Source of the DNA: Clostridium_S neuense
Lineage (GTDB): Bacteria; Bacillota; Clostridia; Clostridiales; Clostridiaceae
Direction: 5' to 3'
DNA: 64,000 nt
NCBI RefSeq assembly: GCF_045310695.1
Contig: NZ_JBJIAA010000004.1
Span: forward strand, 124,001-188,000
The notes beneath the pieces are model-generated. The model searched no databases. It saw only the letters and a list, made by a program, of their open reading frames with translations, and was not told where the DNA came from. A program made the translations under genes and the position numbers. Numbering within the stretch: position 1 is the first letter of the stretch; each line of letters starts with the position of its first letter. This document shows, one piece after another, positions 1 to 9,309 of this stretch.

Positions 1-1216
1 GTGCATTAGGATTATTTACAAAAAATACAAATGTAGGAGGTTTAGTTCCTATTTGAGTTACATAATATATCTTAAGACGCGTAACTCCAACGACTGGAGG
101 CTCTTTCATAAGCACGGCGTTACTTATAACATCGTTTAAAACTCCTGTCGCAATTCTTTTATTATAGTTATCATAGCACTTTTTTATAATCTCAAGCACC
201 TTATGTACCCTTTGACCTGTCTTTGCAGATATAAAGAGGTATGGAGCATATGCCATAAATGAAAAGTTAACTGCCATATTATCTTTAAAAGCTTTCATGG
301 TTTTATCATCTTTTTCAACTAAATCCCACTTATTAACTATAACAAAAATAGCCTTATTACTTTCATGTGCATAGCCTATTATTCTCTCATCTTGCTCACT
401 TACACTTTCAGTTGCATCAAGTACAAGTACACACACGTCGCACCTTTCTATAGCTGCCATAGTCCTTACTGCGCTGTACTTCTCTACTTCCTCTTTTATC
501 TTGCTTTTCTTTCTAAGTCCTGCTGTATCTATAAGAACAAATTTCCCAAGATCAGTTTCAAGGTAACTGTCAATAGCATCTCTTGTAGTTCCCGGAATGT
601 TACTTACTATAACTCTTTCTTCTCCAAGAATTCTATTTATCAAAGATGACTTACCAACATTTGGTTTACCAACTACTGCAACTTTAATATACTCTTCTTC
701 AGGTTCATTAGCTTCAATATCATCAAAATATTTTACAACTTCATCAAGCATATCTCCAAGACCAAGTCCCTGAGCTGCAGATATTGAAATAGGGTCTCCT
801 AAACCAAGATTATAAAATTCGTAAATATTATTTTCTTCTTTGCTTTTATCTATTTTATTTACAACAAGAAGCACAGGCTTTTTGCTCTTTCTAAGCATTT
901 GAGCTACTTCATTATCTGCATCTGTAAGTCCCTGTTTTCCATCGACTATAAATATTATTACATGGGACATTTCTATTGCGATTTGTGCCTGACGTCTCAT
1001 TTGAGATAATATAATATCATCGTTTTCTGGTTCTATACCTCCAGTATCAATTATTGTAAACTTTTTTGCTACCCATTCTGATTCTGCATAAACTCTATCT
1101 CTTGTAACTCCTGGAGTATCCTCTACTATAGAAATTCTTTTACCTGCTAATTTGTTAAACAAAGTTGATTTACCAACATTTGGCCTTCCAACTATAGCTA
1201 CTATAGGTTTTGCCAT
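1..1216 (-). CDS. der: Ribosome biogenesis GTPase Der (EngA), 3' end cut by window edge
   Basis: Der is a GTPase with two tandem G domains that acts in maturation of the 50S ribosomal subunit in the cytoplasm. The reverse strand opens with MAKPIVAIVGRPNVGKST, the first P-loop, and a second G domain with its own P-loop follows near the middle. About 405 codons are visible; family members are near 440 residues, so only the end of the C-terminal KH-like domain is missing beyond base 1. A strong GGGAGGA ribosome site precedes the ATG. The gene begins two bases after the stop of the DUF512 gene, so the two are surely co-transcribed. Identification is confident. Confidence 0.95.
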   Translation of the reverse strand, partial: MAKPIVAIVGRPNVGKSTLFNKLAGKRISIVEDTPGVTRDRVYAESEWVAKKFTIIDTGGIEPENDDIILSQMRRQAQIAIEMSHVIIFIVDGKQGLTDADNEVAQMLRKSKKPVLLVVNKIDKSKEENNIYEFYNLGLGDPISISAAQGLGLGDMLDEVVKYFDDIEANEPEEEYIKVAVVGKPNVGKSSLINRILGEERVIVSNIPGTTRDAIDSYLETDLGKFVLIDTAGLRKKSKIKEEVEKYSAVRTMAAIERCDVCVLVLDATESVSEQDERIIGYAHESNKAIFVIVNKWDLVEKDDKTMKAFKDNMAVNFSFMAYAPYLFISAKTGQRVHKVLEIIKKCYDNYNKRIATGVLNDVISNAVLMKEPPVVGVTRLKIYYVTQIGTKPPTFVFFVNNPNA

Positions 1217-1218
1217 TT

Positions 1219-2532
1219 TTATTCCTCCCTGCCACTTTCATTAATAAGCTTTATTAGGTCTTCACCTGTACTTCTACATATTATGATTTTTCTATTAAGC
1301 TCTCTTTCCATGTCTTTCACACTTGTGTCATCTAAAAATATTTTTTCATCATCTTTGAGCATATTTTCTGGCAATATTATGTATTTGCCAAGTTCACTTT
1401 TTTTTGCATATTTAATAATATCTCTACCTGTTAAAAGACCTGCTACAGTTATTTTTTCTCCAAAAAATTCATTTATAACTCTAATAACATTTATCTTTAC
1501 ATTTTTATTTTTTTTCATAATCATATCCGCAGCATTTTTTATCTCATCATATGCTAAAACACCAGTAATCATGGTATAAGAACTCTCAATATCATCTAGA
1601 AGAAATTCAATGTTTTCCTCTATATTATCTCTAAAAGTTCTTATCATGCCTATACCATCCTCAAATTGATCAAAGCTTCCATAAAAATCGGTATTAGGTA
1701 TTTCTTCGCCACTTAAAACATAGAACTCATCTGAGAGTCTTATGAAGGGAGAACCTATCTCCTTCATAAATTTCTCTTGAAGTTTTTTCACATTTTTTAT
1801 CTCTATTCTAGCCTTTTCAGCATCAAAAGTATTCATATTAAATAAACCTTCTCTATAGTCAGTAACTCCTACAGGAACACCTGCTACATTTCTAACTGCT
1901 GGATAAAATTTATACAAATCATTAACAGTTTTTATAAGTTCATCTCCATTATTTATACCAGGACACAAAACAATTTGGCAATTCATTTCTATGCCTGCCT
2001 CAGCCAGCTTCTTCATTCTTGGAATTAAATTTCCAGCAAACCTATTATGAAGCATTTTAATTCTAAGCTCAGGATTTGTTGTTTGCACAGATATATTTAT
2101 AGGGCTTATTTTGTAATCTATTATCCTATTAATATCATCATCACTCATGTTCGTAAGAGTCACAAAGTTACCCTGTAAAAATGAAAGCCTTGAATCATCA
2201 TCTTTAAAATAGAGAGTTTTTCTCATTCCCTTTGGAAGCTGATCTATAAAACAAAAAATACAATTGTTAGTACAGGATTTTGCTTTATCAAGAATTCCAT
2301 TTTCAAATTCTATTCCAAGCTTTTCATCATATTCTTTTTCTATTTCAAGCTCCCATATCTCTCCATATGGTTTTTCTATTTCAACTACTATGTATTCATC
2401 ACACATCATAAATCTATAATCTATAATATCTTTAACCTTTTTACCATTTATACTTATAAGTTTATCCTTAGGCTCAATACCAAGCTCTTCAGCTATACTT
2501 CCTTTATAAACTTTAGAAATTACATTTTCCAT
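1219..2532 (-). CDS. DUF512 family iron-sulfur (radical SAM-like) protein with PDZ domain
   Basis: A 437-residue protein of the clostridial DUF512 family, usually annotated as a putative Fe-S oxidoreductase. Residues 1-60 look like a PDZ domain (GSIAEELGIEPKDKLISING). A CX3CX2C cluster at Cys87, Cys91 and Cys94 (SCTNNCIFCFIDQ) is the radical-SAM type 4Fe-4S motif, and the C-terminal half is the DUF512 domain. The biochemical role of the family is not established as far as I know. It sits directly upstream of der and downstream of phoU, separated from phoU by a hairpin terminator, so it probably has its own promoter in 2533-2670. Family assignment is firm; function is unknown. Confidence 0.88.
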   Translation of the reverse strand: MENVISKVYKGSIAEELGIEPKDKLISINGKKVKDIIDYRFMMCDEYIVVEIEKPYGEIWELEIEKEYDEKLGIEFENGILDKAKSCTNNCIFCFIDQLPKGMRKTLYFKDDDSRLSFLQGNFVTLTNMSDDDINRIIDYKISPINISVQTTNPELRIKMLHNRFAGNLIPRMKKLAEAGIEMNCQIVLCPGINNGDELIKTVNDLYKFYPAVRNVAGVPVGVTDYREGLFNMNTFDAEKARIEIKNVKKLQEKFMKEIGSPFIRLSDEFYVLSGEEIPNTDFYGSFDQFEDGIGMIRTFRDNIEENIEFLLDDIESSYTMITGVLAYDEIKNAADMIMKKNKNVKINVIRVINEFFGEKITVAGLLTGRDIIKYAKKSELGKYIILPENMLKDDEKIFLDDTSVKDMERELNRKIIICRSTGEDLIKLINESGREE

Positions 2533-2670
2533 GGTTACACTCCTAAAATATCTTTAATCTACCTTTTAGTAATATACATTACTTAGCATGTTAAGTCAAG
2601 AAAGTAATTACATTACGTGAAAATTCAAGCCAATATAATTAGTATACCATTTAATCATAATATAATGAAA

Positions 2671-2698
2671 GGGGGAAGGATATTTAATCCTCACCCCC
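2671..2698 (-). terminator. Hairpin terminator after phoU
   Basis: Read on the minus strand, GGGGG..AGGAT pairs with ATCCT.CCCCC around a five-base loop, eight bases past the phoU stop. The following T-run is weak (TTTCATTATA), so termination may be partial, but it is well placed to end the pst-phoU transcript. Confidence 0.6.
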
Positions 2699-2705
2699 AA
2701 AAATT

Positions 2706-3362
2706 CTAATCATTTAAATCTACTTGTTCACCGGTTATAAGATATATTGTAGATTCGCAAATATTAGTTGTTCTGTCACCAACTCTTTCAAAATACTTGC
2801 ACACAAACAAAAATTGAGTTGCTTGATTTATTGTTTTAGGATCATTTCTCATCATAAACAAAAGTTCACTAAAAACATGCTTATATATAGCATCTAATTC
2901 ATCATCCATTTTACATACTTCATATGCCTTATCAAGATTAGTATCAACATACGCATCAAGAGCACCTTTTATCATATTTTTAACTATATTCCCCATGTTT
3001 GGTATATCTATAAGAGGCTTTACATACTTTTCATCTTTAAGTCTCTTTATTGCCTTTGCTATATCAACAGCATGATCGGCCATTCTTTCAAGGTCTGTAA
3101 CTATTTTAATAGTCGTAAATATATTTCTAAGGTCTGCTGCAATAGGCTGCTGCATTGCCGTAAGCTTTATAGCCTTATCTTCTATGCTTTTTTGCATTCC
3201 ATCAATTATATCATCGTTTTTTATAATTTCTTCTGCGACTTTTATATCTTGATTAACAAGAGCTTCAATACACTCATACATTTGCTTTTCAACAAAGCTT
3301 CCCATTCTTAAAAGATCTGTATGCAGCTCTTCAAGATGCGAATCAAACACTTTTCTTGTCAT
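2706..3362 (-). CDS. phoU: Phosphate-specific transport system regulator PhoU
   Basis: A 218-residue cytoplasmic protein made of two three-helix bundles. Each repeat carries the metal-binding family signature: DLERMADHAVDIAK near residues 90-103 and YFERVGDRTTNICE near 190-203. PhoU normally couples the state of the Pst transporter to the PhoR kinase, damping phosphate-starvation signalling when phosphate is plentiful. It is the last gene of pstS-pstC-pstA-pstB-phoU, about 30 bp after pstB, with a hairpin terminator behind it. Length and motifs are standard. The PhoR/PhoP pair it would act on lies about 6 kb upstream in transcription order. Confidence 0.96.
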   Translation of the reverse strand: MTRKVFDSHLEELHTDLLRMGSFVEKQMYECIEALVNQDIKVAEEIIKNDDIIDGMQKSIEDKAIKLTAMQQPIAADLRNIFTTIKIVTDLERMADHAVDIAKAIKRLKDEKYVKPLIDIPNMGNIVKNMIKGALDAYVDTNLDKAYEVCKMDDELDAIYKHVFSELLFMMRNDPKTINQATQFLFVCKYFERVGDRTTNICESTIYLITGEQVDLND

Positions 3363-3392
3363 AAATATTCACCTACTCTTCCATATATTATT

Positions 3393-4142
3393 CTACCCAA
3401 ATCTGCCTGTTATATAATCCTCTGTTCTTTTATCTTGAGGTTTATAAAAAATATTCTCTGTTTTACCACTTTCAACTACTTCTCCATTTAGAAAAAATGC
3501 TGTATTATCTGATATTCTTCCAGCCTGCTGCATATTATGCGTTACAATTATAACTGTGTATTTTTTCTTAAGTTCATCCATAAGTTCTTCAATTTTTAGT
3601 GTTGAAATAGGATCCAATGCTGATGTAGGCTCATCCATTAATAAAACTTCTGGTTCAACAGCAAGTGTTCTTGCTACACAAAGTCTCTGCTGCTGCCCTC
3701 CAGAAAGTCCAAGGGCATTTTTCTTAAGTCTATCTTTAACCTCATCCCAAAGAGCTGATCCAACAAGGCTTCTCTCTACAATTTCATCAAGTCTGCTCTT
3801 ATTTTTAATACCATGTATTCTAGGTCCATAAGCTATATTATCATATATGGACATAGGAAAGGGGTTAGGCCTTTGGAATACCATTCCTATCCTCTTTCTA
3901 AGTTCTATTTCGTCATAATCCTTGTATATATTTTTATTTTCAAATAATACCTCACCGTCTATTTTTACACTGTCTATAAGATCATTCATTCTGTTAATCG
4001 TTCTTAAAAAAGTTGACTTTCCACATCCTGAAGGCCCTATAAGTGCAGTGACTGTATTCTTCTCAAAATTCAAGTTTATTTCTTTTAAAGCCTGAACACT
4101 TCCATAATATAAATTTAAATTTTTAGTTTCTATTATGTCCAT
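3393..4142 (-). CDS. pstB: Phosphate ABC transporter ATP-binding protein PstB
   Basis: The ATPase subunit of the high-affinity phosphate importer, 249 residues. Visible motifs are Walker A (GPSGCGKST, about residues 36-44), the ABC signature LSGGQQQR, and Walker B LLMDEPTSALDP followed by the switch His in VTHNM. I place the start at the ATG at 4142, seven bases after AGGAGG, rather than at the TTG one codon upstream. It follows pstA by 11 bp and precedes phoU. All catalytic residues are present. Confidence 0.97.
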   Translation of the reverse strand: MDIIETKNLNLYYGSVQALKEINLNFEKNTVTALIGPSGCGKSTFLRTINRMNDLIDSVKIDGEVLFENKNIYKDYDEIELRKRIGMVFQRPNPFPMSIYDNIAYGPRIHGIKNKSRLDEIVERSLVGSALWDEVKDRLKKNALGLSGGQQQRLCVARTLAVEPEVLLMDEPTSALDPISTLKIEELMDELKKKYTVIIVTHNMQQAGRISDNTAFFLNGEVVESGKTENIFYKPQDKRTEDYITGRFG

Positions 4143-4153
4143 CAAATCTCCTC

Positions 4154-5038
4154 CTATTTTCCACTGTATGATTCATATATTTTTCTTCCAATTATACGAG
4201 CTAAAAAATTAAATAGTAGAACCATTATTACAAGAACTGCAGATGCGCCACTGGCAATTTTAGCTGCATCTGGAACCATTCCCTCTGAATTAAGCTTCCA
4301 TATATGAACCGCAAGAGTTTCAGCAGGTCTAAACAAGCTAAAGGGTGATTCTTTTCCAACCAAACTAACATTACTATATTTAAGTATTGGTGCACTCATA
4401 CCCGATGTATATAAAAGTGCAGCAGCCTCACCAAATATTCTACCTGCTGCCAGTATTACTCCTGTAAGTATTTGCGGTATTGACGAAGGTAAAATTACAG
4501 TTTTTATAGCTTGCCATTTAGTCGCACCAAGTCCAAGACTAGCCTCTTTAACCTTTATTGATGAAGCTCTAATAGCATTTTCACTAACTCTCGTCATAGA
4601 TGGCAAATTAAGTATTGTAATGGAAAGTGCACCTGCCAAAATAGTAAAGCTCCATTTTGTCATTGTAACAAACACTAAAAGACCAAATAATCCTACTACT
4701 ATAGAAGGAAGCGATGCCATTGTTTCAATACAAAGTCTTATAAAGCTGAGAAAGATCCCTTCTTTTGCATATTCAGCCAAATATATTCCAGCACCAACTC
4801 CAAGTGGTATTGTTATTGCAAGAGAAATCACCAGCATATAAAATGAATTAAAAAGCTGCGGACCTATTCCCCCGCCAGATGAGGCTACCTTAGGTTCTCC
4901 AAATAAGAAGTTTAAATTAAGTGATTCCCTTCCTCTATATAAAATATATCCTATAAATAATACTAAAATTACTACAATTGATAATGACATAATATATAAT
5001 ATCGCTGTTGCTATTTTATCAACAACCTTAGATTTCAT
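4154..5038 (-). CDS. pstA: Phosphate ABC transporter permease PstA
   Basis: One of the two membrane subunits of the Pst importer, 294 residues with about six membrane segments. The permease coupling-loop motif is visible in the second half (ASLGLGATKWQAIKTVILPS). Its ATG overlaps the pstC stop codon as ATGA, which indicates translational coupling and equal production of PstC and PstA. The product pairs with PstC in the membrane and with a PstB dimer on the inside. Nothing unusual is seen. Confidence 0.96.
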   Translation of the reverse strand: MKSKVVDKIATAILYIMSLSIVVILVLFIGYILYRGRESLNLNFLFGEPKVASSGGGIGPQLFNSFYMLVISLAITIPLGVGAGIYLAEYAKEGIFLSFIRLCIETMASLPSIVVGLFGLLVFVTMTKWSFTILAGALSITILNLPSMTRVSENAIRASSIKVKEASLGLGATKWQAIKTVILPSSIPQILTGVILAAGRIFGEAAALLYTSGMSAPILKYSNVSLVGKESPFSLFRPAETLAVHIWKLNSEGMVPDAAKIASGASAVLVIMVLLFNFLARIIGRKIYESYSGK

Positions 5039-5928
5039 CGCACCTCACCTTTCCTTCCAATAAATCTTATTAAAATTATGAATATAAATGAAATTATTAA
5101 AAGTAAAAATGCAAGTGACCACAATGCATCATTCCACATAGTCCCATTAGCTGTATTTGCCATGTCCATAGTTATAACGCTAGTAAGGGTTGTAGTTGCA
5201 TCTGTTAATGCTCCTGGAGATTTAATAGTATTTCCAATGACCATTTGAACTGCTAAAGCTTCTCCAAATGCCCTTGCAAGTCCAAGAACAATTCCTGTAA
5301 GTATACCATTTTTGCTAGCTGGAACTATAATTTTATATATTGTTTGCCATCTTGTTGCACCAAGTCCATAAGAAGCCTCTATATAATCTTTTGAAACATT
5401 TTTAATTGCATCAGAAGATAAACTTGCAATAGTTGGAAGTATCATTATGCTTAATACAAGTATTCCTGCAAGAAGGCTAAAGCCTACTCCACCAAATCTA
5501 TTTCTTATAAATGGTACAAGAACAATTACTCCAATAAAACCATATACAACTGATGGAATTCCAACAAATAGTTCAAGCGACGGCTGAAGCAGCTTTTCTC
5601 CGAGCCTTGGAGATATCATATTCATAAACACAGCTAATGCCACAGCCATAGGAGTACTTAAAATTACAGCACCAATTGATACAAGTGCAGAACCCTTCAT
5701 GAAAATCAAGGCTCCAAACTGTCCTGGTCTATTATCCGGTTTCCATGAACTTGAAAATAGAAACTTAGTAAATGAATAATGATCTTTAGTAAAAATTTGT
5801 ATTCCCTTAGATGCTACAAAAAATATAATTGAGAGGGTTAATATTACTATCAAAAAACCGCATAAAGTAACAAATCCTCTTCCTATATACTCATTTTTAA
5901 GTTTTTTTAAGAAACTCTTTCTTCCCAT
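5035..5928 (-). CDS. pstC: Phosphate ABC transporter permease PstC
   Basis: The second Pst permease, 297 residues with about six membrane segments and the coupling-loop motif EASYGLGATRWQTIYKI. I take the ATG at 5928 (MGRKSFLKKL) because GAGG lies eight bases upstream; a TTG seven codons earlier would place that ribosome site inside the gene. It follows pstS after a 119-bp gap that holds a strong hairpin, and overlaps pstA by four bases. Confidence 0.95.
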   Translation of the reverse strand: MGRKSFLKKLKNEYIGRGFVTLCGFLIVILTLSIIFFVASKGIQIFTKDHYSFTKFLFSSSWKPDNRPGQFGALIFMKGSALVSIGAVILSTPMAVALAVFMNMISPRLGEKLLQPSLELFVGIPSVVYGFIGVIVLVPFIRNRFGGVGFSLLAGILVLSIMILPTIASLSSDAIKNVSKDYIEASYGLGATRWQTIYKIIVPASKNGILTGIVLGLARAFGEALAVQMVIGNTIKSPGALTDATTTLTSVITMDMANTANGTMWNDALWSLAFLLLIISFIFIILIRFIGRKGEVR

Positions 5929-6008
5929 ATTTTTTACCTCAATTATCAATTAATTTATTTATGTAAACAAAATAAAATCTATGTAATATTATCCAATATA
6001 AATTTTAA

Positions 6009-6039
6009 CAGACTGGCTTGTTAAACTTAAACCAGTCTG
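6009..6039 (-). terminator. Hairpin between pstS and pstC (partial terminator or mRNA stabiliser)
   Basis: CAGACTGG and CCAGTCTG form a perfect eight-base stem around a 15-base loop, starting nine bases after the pstS stop. The tract that follows on the minus strand is TTAAAATTT, only partly T-rich. Such hairpins after a binding-protein gene commonly raise binding-protein output relative to the permeases by read-through control or 3'-end protection; that role is inferred. Confidence 0.7.
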
Positions 6040-6047
6040 CTTTCAAG

Positions 6048-6962
6048 CTATTTAAGTTGAACTTTCATATCAGCTGTAGGTATATATCCAAGTTTTTTAA
6101 CTAAATCTTTATTGTCGCTGCTCATTACATAATCTATAAATGCTTTAGCAACACCTTTTGCTTCTCCCTTTGTGTACATATGTTCATAAGACGCAAATTT
6201 ATACTTTCCTGAAATTATGTTGTCATTAGTTGCATCTACTCCATCAAGCTGAACCATATTAATATCCTTTTTAACATCTTCTGTTAAGTATGATAATGCA
6301 AGATAGCTTATTGCTCCTTTAGTGCTTTGCATAGCAGTTTTAACTGATCCACTTGCATCTTGTATAGTTCCCAAACCTTCTTTTTCATTTTTTCCCTCCA
6401 TTACTGTCTTAAAGAAAGTTGCTCTTGTTCCTGAAGATGCTGGTCTGTTAATTATATTTATTGGAAGATTTGGTCCTGAAACTTGACTCCAATTTGTTAT
6501 CTTTCCTTGAAATATGTCTTGTACTTGGGTTTTTGTTAAACTTTTTACAGTTACATCTTTACTTGTAACCACAGAAAAACCTATAACACACACTTTATGA
6601 TCAGACAATTTTCCAGCATCTGCTGCACTTAACTTGTCTTCTGCAAATATATCTGAATTTCCTAAATCAACTGAGCCTTGTAAAACTTGATTTAAACCAG
6701 TTCCACTGCCTCCACCTTGAACATTTACACTAGCATCAGGATTCTTTTGCTTAAATCCTTCAACTGATTGTTCAGCAAGTGGTTGAAGTGCTGTAGAACC
6801 AGAAGCAGTTATTGATCCAGAAACTTTTTGCTCTGTTTTAGTCTTCGTATCTGAAGCTGCCTTTTTTGTATCAGAGGATGTATTACCACAACCTGCAAAT
6901 ATTCCAGCCATAACTGTAATTGCAAGAGCAGCAACCACTATTTTTATCTTTTTATTTTTCAT
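6048..6962 (-). CDS. pstS: Phosphate ABC transporter substrate-binding lipoprotein PstS
   Basis: A 304-residue extracellular phosphate-binding protein, membrane-anchored through a lipid on Cys25. The N-terminus is MKNKKIKIVVAALAITVMAG and a lipobox-like FAGC follows at 22-25 (Phe at -3 is not the most common residue). Phosphate-contact motifs are SGSTALQPL, GGGSGTG and RPASSGTRATF. The start is the ATG at 6962 because AAGGGAG lies nine bases upstream; an in-frame TTG six codons earlier overlaps that ribosome site. It is the first gene of pstSCAB-phoU and has a Pho-box-like promoter directly upstream. Confidence 0.96.
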   Translation of the reverse strand: MKNKKIKIVVAALAITVMAGIFAGCGNTSSDTKKAASDTKTKTEQKVSGSITASGSTALQPLAEQSVEGFKQKNPDASVNVQGGGSGTGLNQVLQGSVDLGNSDIFAEDKLSAADAGKLSDHKVCVIGFSVVTSKDVTVKSLTKTQVQDIFQGKITNWSQVSGPNLPINIINRPASSGTRATFFKTVMEGKNEKEGLGTIQDASGSVKTAMQSTKGAISYLALSYLTEDVKKDINMVQLDGVDATNDNIISGKYKFASYEHMYTKGEAKGVAKAFIDYVMSSDNKDLVKKLGYIPTADMKVQLK

Positions 6963-7001
6963 ATTTAAATCTCCCTTCAAAACTCAATAAATTTTATCTC
7001 T

Positions 7002-7072
7002 TAACTACAAGTAATATGATATCTTGTCAATGTTAATCGAATATTATACTAATGTTAAATAAATTTAACATT
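7002..7072 (-). promoter_or_regulatory. Probable PhoP-dependent pst promoter
   Basis: Between the chemoreceptor stop and pstS the minus strand carries TTAAAT, TTAACA and TTAACA, the last two spaced exactly 22 bases apart, i.e. two 11-bp turns as in Bacillus Pho boxes. TTGACA follows directly (7025-7030) with TAGTTA 17 bases further (7002-7007). A 10+2+10 palindrome (AATGTTAAAT AA ATTTAACATT) spans 7051-7072. The arrangement fits PhoP control, but no binding evidence is in the sequence itself. Confidence 0.6.
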
Positions 7073-7074
7073 GC

Positions 7075-9150
7075 TTAAAATTTAAATTTATTTATGCCTA
7101 TATTTAGCTTGACTATAACATTATCCATGCTTTCAAGTGAAATATCTACTTTGTTAATTAAAGAATATTGATTGCTTATTACATCTTCAATTTCATTGAC
7201 AAGCATCATGAACTGTCCATAGGAATGGTTTATTTTATCGAATTTATCTCCAACAATTTGATTCTCATTGTTTACCACTTCAAGATTTGTATTTATAGAC
7301 CTTATGCTGTCTGTGATTTTATTATTAAGCTTAAATATTTTTTCATAGTTATCAGCGGTATTTTTAGTTACATTTATTTCTCTGCTGCATAAATTATTAA
7401 CAGATTGTATTTTTTCCCCTACCTCATTAACTTTAAGTTTAATTTTGTTTATTATTATTTCTACATTTTCCATCTGAAGCTCTATTCCACTGGATAATTC
7501 TCTTATTTCACCTGCAATTACGCTAAAGCTATTGCCTGAATTACCTAATCTTGCTGATTCAACAGCTGCGTTTATACCTAAAATATGAGTTTTTTCTGAT
7601 ATCTGATTTACAACATTAATAATGTATTTTATATCATCTATACTTTTTATTAATTCTTCAAAAGAATTTTGTACATCTTCCATACTCTTTTCTGAAACAG
7701 TACTCATTTCTATAAGTTCTTTAACATTTTTTATTCCATCATTATTGATTTCATTTATACCTTGAGCAGTATTAATCATTCCATCCGATAAAAGTTTTAT
7801 ACCTTCAACTTTAAGTTTTATGTTATTAAATGCTTCAAACCCCTTATCTAAATTATCAGATATGTTATTTGTATTTTCCGAAACAATTTTAATATCTTTA
7901 TCTATTACTTTCATTTTACTTACTACCAGCTGCTGAGAATCCTTTACAGAGTCATTAATATGAACAATATCATCTGAAACATACTTTATATTTCCAACAA
8001 GCTGTTTTATATTTGATGTCATTTTATTAAAGGAACCTGTAAGTCTTCCTATTTCATCTAATCTCCCTATTTCGTTTTTTATATTAAAATTTCCATCAGC
8101 AATTTGATTAGTATTTTGTATAAGTACATTCATAGGTTTAAAAAGCCTAGCTATAATAAGATTAATTATTGGTATTACAATTAAAATTCCTATAAAAGTA
8201 ATAATTGAAATTATAATTTCAAGCTTTTTAGGGGTGTTCTTTATTTCATTTTTATCATCAGTAAGTATTATTCCCAACTTAAGCTCCGGTATACTTTTTA
8301 TATTTGCTATATATGTTTTATCCTTAAAATTATATTGAATAAAAGAAGAACTTTCTTTCAAAAAAAATTCTTTGGATAAAATCACTTTTTTTATCTCGTA
8401 TATTTCATTTTTTTTATTTATGTAATACTTCTCCGGATGATACACTATGTTGTTTTTTGAATCAACAATACATACATAACCCTTTCCCATGTATTTAAAA
8501 TTATCAAATCTTTTAGAAAAATAATCTATAAGCATAGTTTTACCAATAACACCAATTGTATTTCCATTTCCATCTTTTACAGGACTTACAAAGGTTATAA
8601 CTGGTTTGCTGCTCATAACAGAAGTGTACACAGAGCTCACTTCGGACTTTCCATTAAGAGCATCTTTTACATAATCATAATGTGAATTATCATAGCCCTC
8701 ATAATTACTATTCGTACATATAGTTGTTATACCATCCTTGCCTGTAAAAAATACATTTTCAGTATATTCCTTGTTCATGACACTTAAATTAAACTTATTT
8801 TTAATTAGATTTATATTGATACTTTCTTTACTTAAAATATCTTGTCTTGAAGTTTCATTCTCCTCTGCTGCAAATTTTTGAAGTTCTAAATCCTTTGACA
8901 TGTTTTCAACGTCGCTTATCTGAACCTTCATCATGCTTTGAAAGTTATTTCTCATCTCAGAAGTAACTATACCGATATTGCTAGTACTCATGTCATAAAT
9001 CTTATGATAAGTTAAATAGTATATTATTACGTTTGTTGTAAGCATTAGAATTATAATTGAAATTGAAATTGCCATCATTATTCTTAATGCAATTGAATCC
9101 TTCTTTAATTTTATTCGTTTTAAAGCGCCTTTTTCAGTTGAAACTTCCAT
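7075..9150 (-). CDS. Methyl-accepting chemotaxis protein with dCache-type sensor
   Basis: A 691-residue transmembrane chemoreceptor. Membrane helices lie at about 23-47 and 311-336 and enclose a roughly 260-residue extracellular sensor of the double-Cache type. A HAMP domain (about 337-390) and the coiled-coil signalling domain follow. The kinase-contact hairpin is recognisable near residue 555 (ILGINAAVESARLGNSG then EIRELS) but departs from the usual ALNAAIEAARAGEHGRGF form. The start is supported by AAAGGAGA upstream. It lies between phoR and pstS, separated from phoR by a good terminator. Its ligand is unknown; a link to phosphate taxis is only suggested by position. Confidence 0.93.
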   Translation of the reverse strand: MEVSTEKGALKRIKLKKDSIALRIMMAISISIIILMLTTNVIIYYLTYHKIYDMSTSNIGIVTSEMRNNFQSMMKVQISDVENMSKDLELQKFAAEENETSRQDILSKESININLIKNKFNLSVMNKEYTENVFFTGKDGITTICTNSNYEGYDNSHYDYVKDALNGKSEVSSVYTSVMSSKPVITFVSPVKDGNGNTIGVIGKTMLIDYFSKRFDNFKYMGKGYVCIVDSKNNIVYHPEKYYINKKNEIYEIKKVILSKEFFLKESSSFIQYNFKDKTYIANIKSIPELKLGIILTDDKNEIKNTPKKLEIIISIITFIGILIVIPIINLIIARLFKPMNVLIQNTNQIADGNFNIKNEIGRLDEIGRLTGSFNKMTSNIKQLVGNIKYVSDDIVHINDSVKDSQQLVVSKMKVIDKDIKIVSENTNNISDNLDKGFEAFNNIKLKVEGIKLLSDGMINTAQGINEINNDGIKNVKELIEMSTVSEKSMEDVQNSFEELIKSIDDIKYIINVVNQISEKTHILGINAAVESARLGNSGNSFSVIAGEIRELSSGIELQMENVEIIINKIKLKVNEVGEKIQSVNNLCSREINVTKNTADNYEKIFKLNNKITDSIRSINTNLEVVNNENQIVGDKFDKINHSYGQFMMLVNEIEDVISNQYSLINKVDISLESMDNVIVKLNIGINKFKF

Positions 9151-9262
9151 ACACAGTCTCCTTTTCTTAATAGAATTAAAAACTTATATTTTTAATTACC
9201 TAATGTAATTTTATTAAATCGGTGTTAAGGCTGTATAAGAAATTGTTATCTTTATGTTAAAA

Positions 9263-9293
9263 AAATAAAGAGGGTGTAATATCCTCTTTATTT
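9263..9293 (-). terminator. Rho-independent terminator after phoR
   Basis: On the minus strand an 11-bp stem AAATAAAGAGG / CCTCTTTATTT with a nine-base loop is followed by a run of T. It lies 17 bases past the phoR stop and ends the pgeF-phoP-phoR transcript. Confidence 0.9.
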
Positions 9294-9309
9294 TAATCAT
9301 TATTCATAT

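Noticed and set aside
365..649. 94-codon plus-strand frame opposite der
   Set aside because: It is antisense to a conserved GTPase, has no ribosome site and its composition reflects der codons.
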